Below are positions 17,303 through 26,600 of a stretch of DNA of 64,000 nucleotides, in pieces (position 1 is the first letter of the stretch; each line of letters starts with the position of its first letter). The position numbers were made by a program, and so were the translations under genes. The notes beneath the pieces are model-generated. The model saw nothing but the letters and a program-made list of their open reading frames with translations. It did no database searches and had not been told where the DNA came from. The stretch is from NCBI GenBank assembly GCA_964343195.1, contig CAYFIR010000011.1, positions 1 through 64,000 of the forward strand. The letters are read 5' to 3'. The stretch comes from CAYVAP01 sp964343195. Lineage in GTDB: Bacteria; Bacteroidota; Bacteroidia; J057.

Positions 17303-19234
17303 CTACTCCTTACCCAAATCGAAGATGATTCCGGCGTTTATGCCAGTCGTGTAGAGTTTCTTTTCGAGGCCAAGAGAGCCAGAGCCTTTGGTACGTTGAA
17401 GGCTTTGGATAAAGTATGGCTCAACCTGGAAGGAAAGCCTGTCGCTGGCCTGGTATTCAAGGCCGAGTCCAACAGCGATATTTCCAGGGTAACTGATAAG
17501 GTTCCAGGCCCTCTGCTGTGGTTCAAGCTGTGAAGGGATGGCCAGACGATTGGCATTCACCGGAGCGGACGGGTCGTAATGCTGGTAATTTTCGCTTAGG
17601 CTAAGCACCGCTACGATTCCTCCCTGTGCATAGAGGGAAAGGTCGCCGTTTGAAGGGAACCGGTACCTCATCATAAGAGGAAGCTCGACTACCCGCATGG
17701 AAGCTTCCAGGCGATTGCGCAGCAACTTCTCCTGAAATGATACCAGGTATTCGTGAGAAAAGTGACGCTCCCCATATCCGATTCCTGTTATCACCTGCCA
17801 GTTATTGCTCACGCCCAGTTCCAGACGTAATGCAACCTGGTATCCCGGATCTGCCTGAGGTCCGGATAACTCGGCTTTGGTGTGGGTTATACCTCCCACC
17901 AATCCGATGCGGATATCGGCAGGATAGTCATCGGGAGGCAGGAGTGCCTCCATCGCACTTTGAGCCCCAAACTGGGAACTCGCCAAAGCGATGTAACGAG
18001 GACGAAGTGGAATAATGCTCCTGCCAGCCTGATCGCTTTCTTCAGAACCAGCCTTGGGTTTATCTATCTGAGGTAGGGTAGGGCGCGGGGCTTCGTCGGA
18101 TACGCCCCCATTAATTTGACTGACAAGGCTAACTGTTTGTGCAGAATTCAGCTGCTGCAGTGGGGCAAGCTCTGGTGCTGTGGTATGGGAATGAGCTTGG
18201 GTATGGTTGTTTTGTTCAGAAGCTAAAAGGTTGGCGTCTGAGGACTCGGTGGTTGGTTCATTGGAGGCGAACTGATCTATGGGCCTTATTGGGCCACTAC
18301 CCGGCTTAGGTTTAAACATTTGGGAAATCCGGGTACGGTCTCCGGTTTGCCACCATATTCCGGCCAGTAGAAATATCAGGACTGATGCTGCGACTGTTAA
18401 CCCTCTTCTCCAGAAAACGGAATTTGAGGCGATTGCAGTAGAGGCGGTACCTTCAGCCAGCAATGCCTGCATTCGGGCCCATTCAGACTTTGCTGGAATG
18501 GATGCCTGATGAAGCAACTCCTGCATGGCTACATCGAATGGGGAGTCGAGCTCATTGGTAAGGGCCAGCCAATCCCCCTCACGGTTTTCATCAAAGGAGG
18601 TTGCTGGTAGAGATTCAAGGGCATTTCGGACACTTTGGTCAAACGCATTCCCCGTAAGTTCCAACTCCAGCGCATCCCAGTCAGCTTCACTTGGAACTTC
18701 TTCAGAAAAAGTATTGCCGAGTTTTTGTCCCACCTGACGGTCAAACTCCTGATCAATGTGATCTTCCAGTACTGTCCAGGAAGGCTGTACTCCCTGGATG
18801 CGCAACGCCTCCAGCTGTTGCCTGAGATAGGAGATAAACTGATCGTCTTCGAGTCGCTGAAGCATGGTTTCCCATTGGGGTACTTCGTGGTCAAGTCGAA
18901 GGCTGAGAAGTTTTCTCAGAAGTTGGTATTCGAAAGAGTTTCCATCAAGGAGAGCCTGCATCAAAGGCCATTCCGACGGAATCCCTGTTGCCTGATCGAT
19001 CTGTAGGAGCCGATCCCGTATTTGCCGATCAAATGCCTCATTTAGCTTTTCTGCCATAAGGCTCCAGGCTTCCGGGGTCAGGGCTTCGGAGTGGGTGAGC
19101 AATTTGGTTTTGATGTGCTGATCAAAAATCTGATCGAGCCTGGCTTCCATCTCAACCCAATCTTCGGGCCGGAAGGGAAGCTCAAGCTGGGCCAGCCTGG
19201 CTCTAATCAGTTGATCAAAATGCGCATCAAGCAT
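17303..19234 (-). CDS. Repeat-containing anti-sigma-like protein with membrane helix and C-terminal beta-barrel domain
   Basis: This 643-aa protein has three parts. Residues 6-262 are eight consecutive ~30-35-residue repeats, each starting near F-D/E-x-x-I/L-R-x-x-L and carrying one conserved Trp (DWVEM, AWSLM, EWPLM, QWETM, SWTVL, DWDAL, DWLAL, EWARM). One transmembrane helix follows (about 274-296, GLTVAASVLIFLLAGIWW). After a Ser/Thr/Pro-rich linker, the C-terminal ~210 residues have a small outer-membrane beta-barrel pattern (IRIGLVGGITHTKAE, WQVITGIGYGERHF, MRYRF, terminal AGIIFDLGK). Many Bacteroidota ECF-sigma genes are followed by proteins with one such helical motif, a TM helix and a barrel-like domain; the eightfold expansion here is unusual. 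The ATG at 19234 overlaps the sigma stop, with AGGGG upstream; the frame extends to a TTG at 19249. An anti-sigma role is inferred. Confidence 0.75.
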   Translation of the reverse strand: MLDAHFDQLIRARLAQLELPFRPEDWVEMEARLDQIFDQHIKTKLLTHSEALTPEAWSLMAEKLNEAFDRQIRDRLLQIDQATGIPSEWPLMQALLDGNSFEYQLLRKLLSLRLDHEVPQWETMLQRLEDDQFISYLRQQLEALRIQGVQPSWTVLEDHIDQEFDRQVGQKLGNTFSEEVPSEADWDALELELTGNAFDQSVRNALESLPATSFDENREGDWLALTNELDSPFDVAMQELLHQASIPAKSEWARMQALLAEGTASTAIASNSVFWRRGLTVAASVLIFLLAGIWWQTGDRTRISQMFKPKPGSGPIRPIDQFASNEPTTESSDANLLASEQNNHTQAHSHTTAPELAPLQQLNSAQTVSLVSQINGGVSDEAPRPTLPQIDKPKAGSEESDQAGRSIIPLRPRYIALASSQFGAQSAMEALLPPDDYPADIRIGLVGGITHTKAELSGPQADPGYQVALRLELGVSNNWQVITGIGYGERHFSHEYLVSFQEKLLRNRLEASMRVVELPLMMRYRFPSNGDLSLYAQGGIVAVLSLSENYQHYDPSAPVNANRLAIPSQLEPQQRAWNLISYPGNIAVGLGLEYQASDRLSFQVEPYFIQSLQRTKGSGSLGLEKKLYTTGINAGIIFDLGKE

Positions 19235-19799
19235 AGTTTTCCCCTTCAATCCGTTTGACGATGCGAGACTTGTGCACCATCTGTTGCAGTTTTACACGGG
19301 CTTTGGCAAGGTTGGATTTTGAGGTTCCCTCACTGATATTGAGGGATTTGGCCACCTCCTTATGCGAATATCCCTCGACCACGTAGAGGTTAAAAACCAT
19401 TCGGTAAGCGGGAGACAATTTTTGTACCATCTGAAGGATTTCCTGGGCACTCAGGTCAGATACGACGTCATGGAGGTCGGCTTCATGAACAGCCTGATTG
19501 ATCTCTACCAGGCTTGGGCGTTTGGCCATTTTTCGATAGTGGTCGATAGCTGTGTTGACCATGATCCGCCGTATCCAGGCGCCAAGGTTAGTACCGCGAG
19601 AGTACTTGTGCAGGTTGTTGAAGACCTTGATAAAGCCCTCATGAAGCACATCCCGGGCCTCTTCACGATCGCTGGTGTAGCGCATACATACCGCTAGCAT
19701 ATTGCCATAATAGCGCTCATACAGCATCCGCTGATACTTACGGGCACCATTCAGGCATCCTTCGATGATTTCGTCTTCTTGATGGTCAGTGACTCGCAT
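19227..19799 (-). CDS. ECF-type RNA polymerase sigma factor
   Basis: This 190-aa sigma-70-family protein would direct RNA polymerase to a regulon controlled by envelope signals. Region 2 spans about residues 30-90 (YTSDREEARDVLHEGFIKVFNNL, then GAWIRRIMVNTAIDHYRK). Region 4 spans about 130-175 (LSPAYRMVFNLYVVEGYSHKEVAKSLNISEGTS, a helix-turn-helix). There is no region 1 or 3, as expected for ECF factors. The start at 19799 gives normal length. Its last codons overlap the start of the repeat/TM/barrel gene (ATG within TATGCTTGA), indicating translational coupling, typical of sigma/anti-sigma pairs. Regulon and inducing signal are unknown. Confidence 0.93.
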   Translation of the reverse strand: MRVTDHQEDEIIEGCLNGARKYQRMLYERYYGNMLAVCMRYTSDREEARDVLHEGFIKVFNNLHKYSRGTNLGAWIRRIMVNTAIDHYRKMAKRPSLVEINQAVHEADLHDVVSDLSAQEILQMVQKLSPAYRMVFNLYVVEGYSHKEVAKSLNISEGTSKSNLAKARVKLQQMVHKSRIVKRIEGENYA

Positions 19800-20140
19800 G
19801 GCCTTATAATGTTAAAACGACCAGGTGGTAAAATCCGTTGCCTTAATCCAGGCTTCGGAAACTTCAGCACCCGTCAGGTTTGGAACAAGGAAAACCAGAA
19901 GTAGTCCAGTTTGAGTCCAGCTTATGACATAGGCATTTTCTACGGTGGGGAGTAGTTTCAGACATCAACATACAAAATAACTGTGGCTTAGTCTATTCCA
20001 GATCACAATTGGTTGTATGTGAGAATGGGTAAAAATTTTCCCCTATCCCATCTTGATGTGTGGAGCCATGATGGTGAATCAGAGAAATAAAGGCTGCCTG
20101 AGACCTCCAGCAGCGTACCCGATTGCGAAAACTTTTGCGC
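19800..20140. other. Intergenic region, nothing recognised
   Basis: About 340 bp between the sigma-factor start and the end of miaE. No convincing ORF, repeat, hairpin terminator or Bacteroidota -33/-7 promoter was found. It should contain the sigma-factor promoter, possibly an autoregulated non-housekeeping one. Confidence 0.4.
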
Positions 20141-20728
20141 TCACCCGTGGATGTGTTCAGATTTGCCATAACGTGAAATCACATCGCCCTCGTACTCCAG
20201 AAATTCTTCCCAGCGGGCATCTACGTCCTGATTGGGGCAAAGGTCCTTGGCGAGTTTGATGAACAGGGTATAATGCCGCGCCTCGGAGATCATCAGCTTG
20301 TGGTAAAAAGTGGCCAGGGCTTCATCGCTGATGTTTTCAGAAAGCACCTTGAAGCGTTCGCAGCTACGGGCCTCAATCATCGCTGCGAAAAGTAGCTTAT
20401 CGGCCAGGGCCGCTTCACGGCCTCTCCCTTTCACCTTGATGAATTTCATCAACTCGTTGACGTAGCTGTCCTTGCGTTCGCGGCCCAGTTCAAAGCCTCG
20501 CTTGTCGATTTCCCGCAGCACCATGCGAAAGTGTCCCCACTCTTCCTGTACCAGCTCGGTCATTTCCTTGACCAGTTCTTCGTGCTCAGGGTACTGAACG
20601 ATGAGCGATATAGCAGACGAAGCGGCCTTTTGCTCACACCAGGCATGGTCGGTGAGGATTTCGGAGATGTTTTGCTCGGCGATGTGCTTGACCCACAGGG
20701 GGTCGGTTTTCATTTTGAGTTTTAGCAT
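20141..20728 (-). CDS. miaE: tRNA-(ms2io6A)-hydroxylase (MiaE-type diiron enzyme)
   Basis: This 195-aa ferritin-like diiron protein should hydroxylate the isopentenyl group of 2-methylthio-N6-isopentenyladenosine at tRNA position 37. The sequence matches MiaE throughout: LTDHAWCEQKAASSAISLI, EEWGHFRMVL, EARSCERFKVL and SEARHYTLFIKLA supply the Glu/His ligands of the two-iron site on a four-helix bundle. Length fits the family (~190-200 aa). The ATG at 20728 is preferred because homologues begin with a similar short leader before TDPLWV. It is a single gene with no obvious operon partner; an unusual repeat region follows upstream of it on this strand. Confidence 0.93.
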   Translation of the reverse strand: MLKLKMKTDPLWVKHIAEQNISEILTDHAWCEQKAASSAISLIVQYPEHEELVKEMTELVQEEWGHFRMVLREIDKRGFELGRERKDSYVNELMKFIKVKGRGREAALADKLLFAAMIEARSCERFKVLSENISDEALATFYHKLMISEARHYTLFIKLAKDLCPNQDVDARWEEFLEYEGDVISRYGKSEHIHG

Positions 20729-21076
20729 AAGAAAGAAGTCAGAAGCGAGAAGTCAGATCGGCCTGTGGCCTGTCAGACTTACTTCGGCTACGCTCCCCGA
20801 TTCTACTGCTGTGCGGCATCCTTGATCGGGATCCTCGACAGGACAAGTCTCGCAGCGCAGTGGTCTGACAGCGTAGCAGTCTATTCTCTCGCAAAAATAA
20901 TCATTGGCCCTTAGCCATCCCAGCCCACTTTCCCCTGCTATCGCGAGCGGGAGAAAAAAGAGGTCAGAAGCGAGAAGTCAGATTTTCCTGTTTCGCCTCT
21001 GACTTCTCACAGCGAAGCGGTCTCGCAGTGAAACGGTCTCACAGCATCGCGGTCTCTCCCCTTTGTGCACAGCGAT
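20729..21076. repeat. Intergenic repeat region: 21-bp direct repeats and 16-bp units
   Basis: This gene-free stretch between lipB and miaE holds two exact copies of a 21-bp sequence beginning GTCAGAAGCGAGAAG (20738-20758 and 20963-20983). It also has five degenerate 16-bp units ending in GGTCT or AGTCT: a pair at 20851-20866 and 20867-20882, and three in tandem at 21008-21023 (CACAGCGAAGCGGTCT), 21024-21039 and 21040-21055. Units vary mainly at the fifth to ninth bases. There is no coding capacity. The region could give structured RNA or be a dispersed repeat element. Confidence 0.75.
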
Positions 21077-21778
21077 CTATTCCTGATACTCAAATTCAAA
21101 CAGTGCCGCAAAGTGCTGTCTGAGCCTGGCTTTCACCTCATCCATGGGGATCTCGCGGCCTAGCTCAGCTTGCAGACTGGTAACGCCCTTATCATCGATA
21201 CCGCAGGGGACGATGTGGTTGAAATAGCTCAGGTCGGTGTTGACATTGAAGGCAAAACCGTGCATGCTCACCCAGCGGCTACACCGGACTCCCATGGCAC
21301 AAATTTTTCGGGGGTCGTCGGTTCCTACGCCCAGCCAGACTCCCGTAGCCCCCTCAATTCGGCCACCTTCCAGCCCATAATCAGCCAATAGGTTGATCAT
21401 TGCTTCCTCCATCGTGCGCAGATACCAGCCGATGTCGGTGCGGAACTTCTCCAGATCAAAGATCGGATAGCCCACCACCTGTCCAGGGCCGTGATAGGTG
21501 ATGTCACCACCGCGATTGGTGTGAAAATACTGGACATCACGCTCCTTGCGCTCCTGCTCATCAATGAGTAGGTTTTCGGGTTTACCACTTTTACCCAGGG
21601 TGTAAACATGGGGATGCTCACAAAACAAAAGGTGATGCTGTGTATCGACCTTGTGGGGTTTGGCTTTGGGGCCAGCCGCCAGTTTGAGTCCAACTGCCAC
21701 CCGCAGGATGGATTCCTGCATCGCCCAGGCTTCCTCATAATCAATTAGCCCCAGGTCATGGTAGATGACTTGGTTCAT
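21077..21778 (-). CDS. lipB: Octanoyltransferase LipB
   Basis: This 233-aa enzyme transfers octanoyl from octanoyl-ACP to lipoyl domains, the first step of lipoate assembly. Hallmarks are HPHVYTLGKSG, NRGGDITYHGPGQVVGYPIFDL, the catalytic Lys in RKICAMGVR, HGFAFNVNTDL and the catalytic Cys in IVPCGI. Length agrees with the family. Its ATG overlaps the stop of the upstream Nfu gene (ATGA at 21775-21778), so the two are translationally coupled. That makes sense because LipA, which acts after LipB, depends on Fe-S clusters delivered by Nfu proteins; lipA itself is not in the window. Confidence 0.97.
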   Translation of the reverse strand: MNQVIYHDLGLIDYEEAWAMQESILRVAVGLKLAAGPKAKPHKVDTQHHLLFCEHPHVYTLGKSGKPENLLIDEQERKERDVQYFHTNRGGDITYHGPGQVVGYPIFDLEKFRTDIGWYLRTMEEAMINLLADYGLEGGRIEGATGVWLGVGTDDPRKICAMGVRCSRWVSMHGFAFNVNTDLSYFNHIVPCGIDDKGVTSLQAELGREIPMDEVKARLRQHFAALFEFEYQE

Positions 21779-22359
21779 TGGGTAACCTTGTTATTGGTGG
21801 AGATGACCTGCTTGACCTCGGGGACATAGTGGTTCATCAGCTTTTCAATGCCAGTCTTGAGGGTATCCAGGACAAACGGGCAGCCGTGACAGGCTCCATG
21901 CATGCTGAGGTTCAGCGTACCGTTTGAATAGCTTTCGAATACGATATCACCTCCATCCTCCTGTGCGGCGGGGCGGATTTGCTTTTCCAGGATGTCCTTG
22001 ATCAGCATGGCCAGCGCATCATCTGATTGTTGGTGGGTGATGCTCTCACTTCCCAGGAAAATGATGGGCTCATCGTCTTCCAGGTGCCCCTGGATGATCA
22101 TGCGAAGTTCCGGGAGAACCTGGTCCCAAAGGGCTACTTTCTCCTGGTCCTTAACTACGGTAATGTAGTTGCGGTTGAGCATGATGCGATCGACATAGCT
22201 GAGCATCAGTAGCTTTCGTGCCAAAGGTGACGATTCCGTAGATCGCCAGTCACTATATTCATAGGGCTTGTCCACCAGGATGCCATTTTCGAGGACGAAC
22301 TTGATCGCATCGGGGTTTGGCACCCCTTCTACATGCATGTTTACGCTTCTTTTTTCCAT
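21775..22359 (-). CDS. NifU-family (Nfu) Fe-S cluster carrier
   Basis: This 194-aa protein has two domains. An N-terminal Nfu_N-type domain (VEGVPNPDAIKFVLENGILV) is followed by a NifU C-terminal domain (ILEKQIRPAAQEDGGDIVFESY, then GACHGCPF with the CxxC that holds a [4Fe-4S] cluster between two subunits). It should carry clusters from the scaffold to apo-proteins such as lipoyl synthase. The frame extends to a TTG at 22380, but the ATG at 22359 is preferred; a promoter-like TACCTTTG lies ~20 bp upstream. It overlaps lipB by 4 bp, forming a two-gene operon. Confidence 0.93.
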   Translation of the reverse strand: MEKRSVNMHVEGVPNPDAIKFVLENGILVDKPYEYSDWRSTESSPLARKLLMLSYVDRIMLNRNYITVVKDQEKVALWDQVLPELRMIIQGHLEDDEPIIFLGSESITHQQSDDALAMLIKDILEKQIRPAAQEDGGDIVFESYSNGTLNLSMHGACHGCPFVLDTLKTGIEKLMNHYVPEVKQVISTNNKVTQ

Positions 22360-22377
22360 CAGATCAATTTTGCTGCA

Positions 22378-22385
22378 CAAAGGTA
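22378..22385 (-). promoter_or_regulatory. Bacteroidota -7 promoter element (TACCTTTG)
   Basis: On the minus strand TACCTTTG matches TAnnTTTG exactly and lies just before the Nfu start codon at 22359. A -33 element is poor (GTTG, 17 bp upstream). It would drive the nfu-lipB pair with a very short leader. Confidence 0.5.
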
Positions 22386-22745
22386 ATCAAACCTGTGGTC
22401 TTCAACAGGAGATCCATAACCCGCAGACAAGCCAAAGGTTTTTTGGGGAACCGGGGCTCGATGAGGTCAACTGATGTGCCCATTTATTTGTCTATGTCTG
22501 GAGAAATGAGAATGATGAAAAGGGCTTGCGCAATAGATCAAATTTTGCCAAGCTTGAATGACTTGAGCTTTTCTACTGATCGGTTGTAATGAGAGGAAGA
22601 CAAGTTAAATATTAGCAGACCGAAGTCGTTTAACTCGTGACCTCTCTTCAGTACCTAATGTGAAAAGTGGGATGATTTTTGCTAAAACCCATTTGCATAA
22701 AAAATACACCTCTTGGATCATATGCCCACCCCCATACTTTCTGGA
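22386..22745. other. Intergenic region between divergent genes
   Basis: About 360 bp separating the nfu promoter from the next plus-strand gene. I see a 7-bp inverted repeat (AGTTAAA 22603-22609, TTTAACT 22629-22635) and a near-consensus GATTTTTG at 22674-22681 that could be a -7 element for the plus-strand gene. No gene is supported. Confidence 0.35.
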
Positions 22746-23462
22746 ATGAATAGGTTGATAATCAGTGTAATAATTCTGGTAATAGGATTAACTTCCGGTT
22801 CGCTACTGGCTCAACGGGTCAGTGCAGTAAAAGCTGTAAACCTGCAGGACAGCGTGAAAATTTCATTTACGCTTACCGATACTTTACCGGACGCCAGTTA
22901 TCGAATTTCCGTGTTGGCTATTACTTCAGAGGATACCGTAGAGTTAAAGGAACTGAGCGGAGCCTATGGAGAAGGGGTTACTCCAGGTAACAGGGAAATT
23001 ATCTGGTATTCCTATCGGGAGTGGCAGCGTTTTCGTGGCCCTGTAAGATTTCAGGTAAAAGCAGTTCCGCATTTCCGATTCTTATCTCCTGAAGAGTTAC
23101 AGATGGTGCGTAGAGGCAAGGGGATTACCTTTAGCTGGTATGGCGATTTTGCTACCGAGGACACAATCCGGCTGGAACTGTACTCTTATGAAACCCGCCT
23201 CCAAACCGTCGCTCGCCTGCGGGGTGCCGGCGAATATATCTGGCAGGTGCCCAGCAACCTTGCGTTGGGTGATGGTTACAGGGTTCGCCTGGTCGGACTG
23301 GAACGGTCTCCAGTAGATGAATTTAGTCAGCCTTTTATCGTTACCCGCCGGATCCCACTCGGGGCTCAGATAGGAGCCGGGGCTACCGTTGTAGCGGGAG
23401 CCATAGTTGCCTATGCATTGCGGTGGTTACCCAAACCGTTTTTGGCTGACGAACGTGATTAG
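22746..23462 (+). CDS. Secreted/membrane beta-sandwich protein, unknown function
   Basis: This 238-aa protein has an N-terminal signal sequence (MNRLIISVIILVIGLTSGSLLA, cut before Gln) and alternating beta-strand patterns suggesting two Ig-like domains (VKISFTLTDTLPDASYRISVLAI; GKGITFSWYGDF...IWQVPSNLALGDGYRVRLVG). The second resembles the Ser/Thr-rich Kre9-like Ig domain seen in some bacterial surface proteins. A C-terminal hydrophobic segment (about residues 203-227, LGAQIGAGATVVAGAIVAYALRW) may anchor it. The frame begins at 22713, but the ATG at 22746 best precedes the signal peptide. It lies 150 bp before the giant FG-GAP protein and may belong to the same surface-protein set. Function is unknown. 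Confidence 0.65.
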   Translation: MNRLIISVIILVIGLTSGSLLAQRVSAVKAVNLQDSVKISFTLTDTLPDASYRISVLAITSEDTVELKELSGAYGEGVTPGNREIIWYSYREWQRFRGPVRFQVKAVPHFRFLSPEELQMVRRGKGITFSWYGDFATEDTIRLELYSYETRLQTVARLRGAGEYIWQVPSNLALGDGYRVRLVGLERSPVDEFSQPFIVTRRIPLGAQIGAGATVVAGAIVAYALRWLPKPFLADERD

Positions 23463-23612
23463 TGCTTTTTATCCTCCTTAGTATAACTCTCCCCAACCTT
23501 CCTTTTCCTAGCTAACCTCGCCGAGAAATTTTCTATGGTACCCATCCGAACCGAGATCGTCGCCGTTTTGCTAAAGAATATATCTGAAAACATACCCAGA
23601 TTTTCCACTCTC

Positions 23613-26600
23613 ATGTTTACAAGACCTACGTCAACACACCTGATACGCTTCACCTGGGTAGCCCTTTGGCTCATGATGTCAATGGGGGTTGGGCTAAAAG
23701 TCTCTCAGGCTCAGCCATTTTCGGACGTAACCACCCTGCGGATTCCAGGAATTACGGAAGTATACAATGGGGATGTTTTATGGGCAGATTTTGACCTGAA
23801 TGGCCGCCTCGATCTGGTGTTATCGGGAACCAATGCCCTGGGGGGAACTAATACGCGGGTATATTTTCAGAACAACTCCGGAATATTTACCACCATTACC
23901 AACCTCCCCGATACTGATGAAGCCAGTTTTGATGTAGGGGATTTTAATGGAGATGGATACCCTGACCTTGTGATTGTTGGAGCCGTTGGGGGGATTGGCC
24001 GTGCCAGGGTTTACCTCTATCAGCCTGGAAGCGGATTTTCTTTTGCCAATAATTTTACGACGAATCTGTCCGCTAGTGGGGTCACCGCCGGGGCTGTAGC
24101 CGTGTCAGACTACGACTCAGATGGTGATCCGGATATTGCGATTGCTGGCCAGAATGGAGGAAGCCGGATTGTACGTCTGCTCCGAAATGACGCCGGGACT
24201 GGTCTCCTGGTGGATACTACTCTGGTAGGGGTTGCAGATGCTTACCTTGATTGGGGAGACTATGACGCCGATGGTGATCACGATCTGCTGTTCACAGGAA
24301 CCAACGCAAGCAGTCAGGGCACTACTCGTATTCTACAGAATCTGGGAAATAGCTTCCTGCTGGTCGATCCCAACCTGCCAGACGTAAGCCTGGGAGGAGG
24401 TACCTGGGCCGACTATGACCACGATGGTGACCTGGATGTGGCTATTTGGGGAATTGATCAGAATACCAGTAGCGCCATTGCAGAGGTATATCGAAACGAT
24501 AGCCTGCAGGGCTTTACCGCCATCAATGCCGGACTGAGGGACATCAGCGAAGGTGAAATTGCCTGGGGTGACTATAACAATGATGGATGGTATGACCTGG
24601 TCCTGGTCGGAAACCGCAATGGCAGTAGCCTGTTGCGCACCGTAGAACTCCATGCCAATGACCAGACAGGTGACTTCAACAAGGACGCCTCCTTTTCCAA
24701 TGACCTGGATGCGGCCAATCTGGGGGCATCGGTAGCCTGGGGAGATTATGACAATGATGGGAGACTGGACCTTTTTATTACCGGCTATGATGATTTTCTC
24801 GCCCTGCCATCTCCCATTTCCAATCTTTACAACAACACCAGTAGCAATACGGCACTGGCTTCACCCATTCCACAAAACCTACAGTCCAATATCATAGGGG
24901 GAGTAGTGGAGCTAACCTGGGAAGTACCGGGTGCATTCCCCTCAGCTTTACAGCCAGGACTGACCTATCAGGTCGCAGTGGGAACTTCTCCTGGAGGAAC
25001 AGATATTATTTCTCCTCTTGCCAACCTAAGTAATGGCAAACGTCGTGTACCAGGACCTGGAGGATCAACCAATCAGGTGCGTCTCATTCAGAACCTTCCT
25101 CCAGACACGTATTATTGGACAGTGCAATCCATAGGTGCCAATTACGAAGGATCAGGCTTCAATGGAAGTACTCAAAGTTTTACCGTAACAGCGACATCCG
25201 CAGGCACTGCCAAGTTCACCGATGCGACCATTAGTGGGTTCGCTCCCAACTCTGGCGGAATTCCCGCCGGGTTTGAAAATGCAGCCCTGACGTGGGGGGA
25301 CATAGATGAGGACGGAGACCTGGACTTTCTGGCTACAGGAAATTCAGCCTCAGGGGTGAATTCCTATCTGTTTGAAAATCAGATAGTAGCCAGTAGCGGC
25401 GCTGGATTTGGGTTTGAACAAATTAGTACGCCCTCGCTCCCGGCTGTTCAGTTTGGAGATGTGGAGTTTGCGGACTTTGACAATGACAACGACCTTGACC
25501 TGGCGATTGTGGGGGCTACCTCCGCTGGAAACATCGCCCGTGTATACGAAAACCTGGATGGAGCAGGACAGCACTTTTCAACTACTCCCATCAATTTGCC
25601 ACAAAGCAATTTCTTCCTTGCCAGCCTGGACTGGGGGGACTACGATGGAGACGGAGACCAGGACCTGATAGTCGTAGGTAATCTGAGTGGAAGTCCAAGT
25701 TTGAAACTCTACTCCAATCAGTTTATCCCATCGGGAAGCAAGACATTTGTGGACGTAACGAGTTCCTCCTTTCCTGCCTCTACTGGAGTGCGGGATGGGG
25801 ATGTCCTTTTTGCAGATTTTAATCGCGACGGGCATCTGGATGTCATCTTTTCAGGAACTCCCAATGGAGGGATGGGAGTCCCGGGTAATAATCCCATTAC
25901 CCGTATTTATCTGAATGACGGCAATGGAAACTTTGTCTCAACCTATCAGCTAAAAGGAGCTACGGCCAGTAGCCTTGCCGTAGTTGACCTCAACAACGAT
26001 CAGTGGCAGGACGTGGTGATTAGCGGATATTTGCAAAGCTCCAGTCAGCCATTGACTACGATCTACCGCAGTCTGCTGGCAGGTGGCGCAGGATTCTCTG
26101 AAGTAGTTCCATCTGCTCCGATAACAGGTGTGGCCGATGGCAGTGTATCAGTGGGAGACTACGACGACGACGGTTGGGCTGACCTGTTGCTCACCGGAGC
26201 AAACAATGCCGGGAACCCTACATCACTCCTCTACCGAAACCTGTCCAGCCCCCTTGCTGGAATCGATTTTGAAATTGACAATGCCTCCACCAATGTCCTG
26301 CTGGATCTGAATTCCGGGAGTCAGGCAAGGTGGGCCGATGTGGACAACGACAACAAACTGGACTTCATGATGGTCGGCCTCAATGGCGGCACACGGCAGT
26401 TCAAATTGTATCGCAACATCGACGGTAACCCCAACCTGACCCCCAATGCACCCGGAAATCTTAGCACCGAGATCGTCGGATTTGATGTAAACCTAAGCTG
26501 GGATGCACCTTCTAATGTGCCCTCTGTCCTGCAGGATGGGCTGTACTACAATGTGTACCTGAAGGAAGTGGGAAGTAGCACGCTCCTGCTAAGCCCGGAA

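Noticed and set aside
13150..19799. Multi-gene defence island around the helicase-nuclease
   Set aside because: Neighbours are greA and an ECF sigma/barrel pair; no methylase, nuclease partner, integrase or other defence marker was found.
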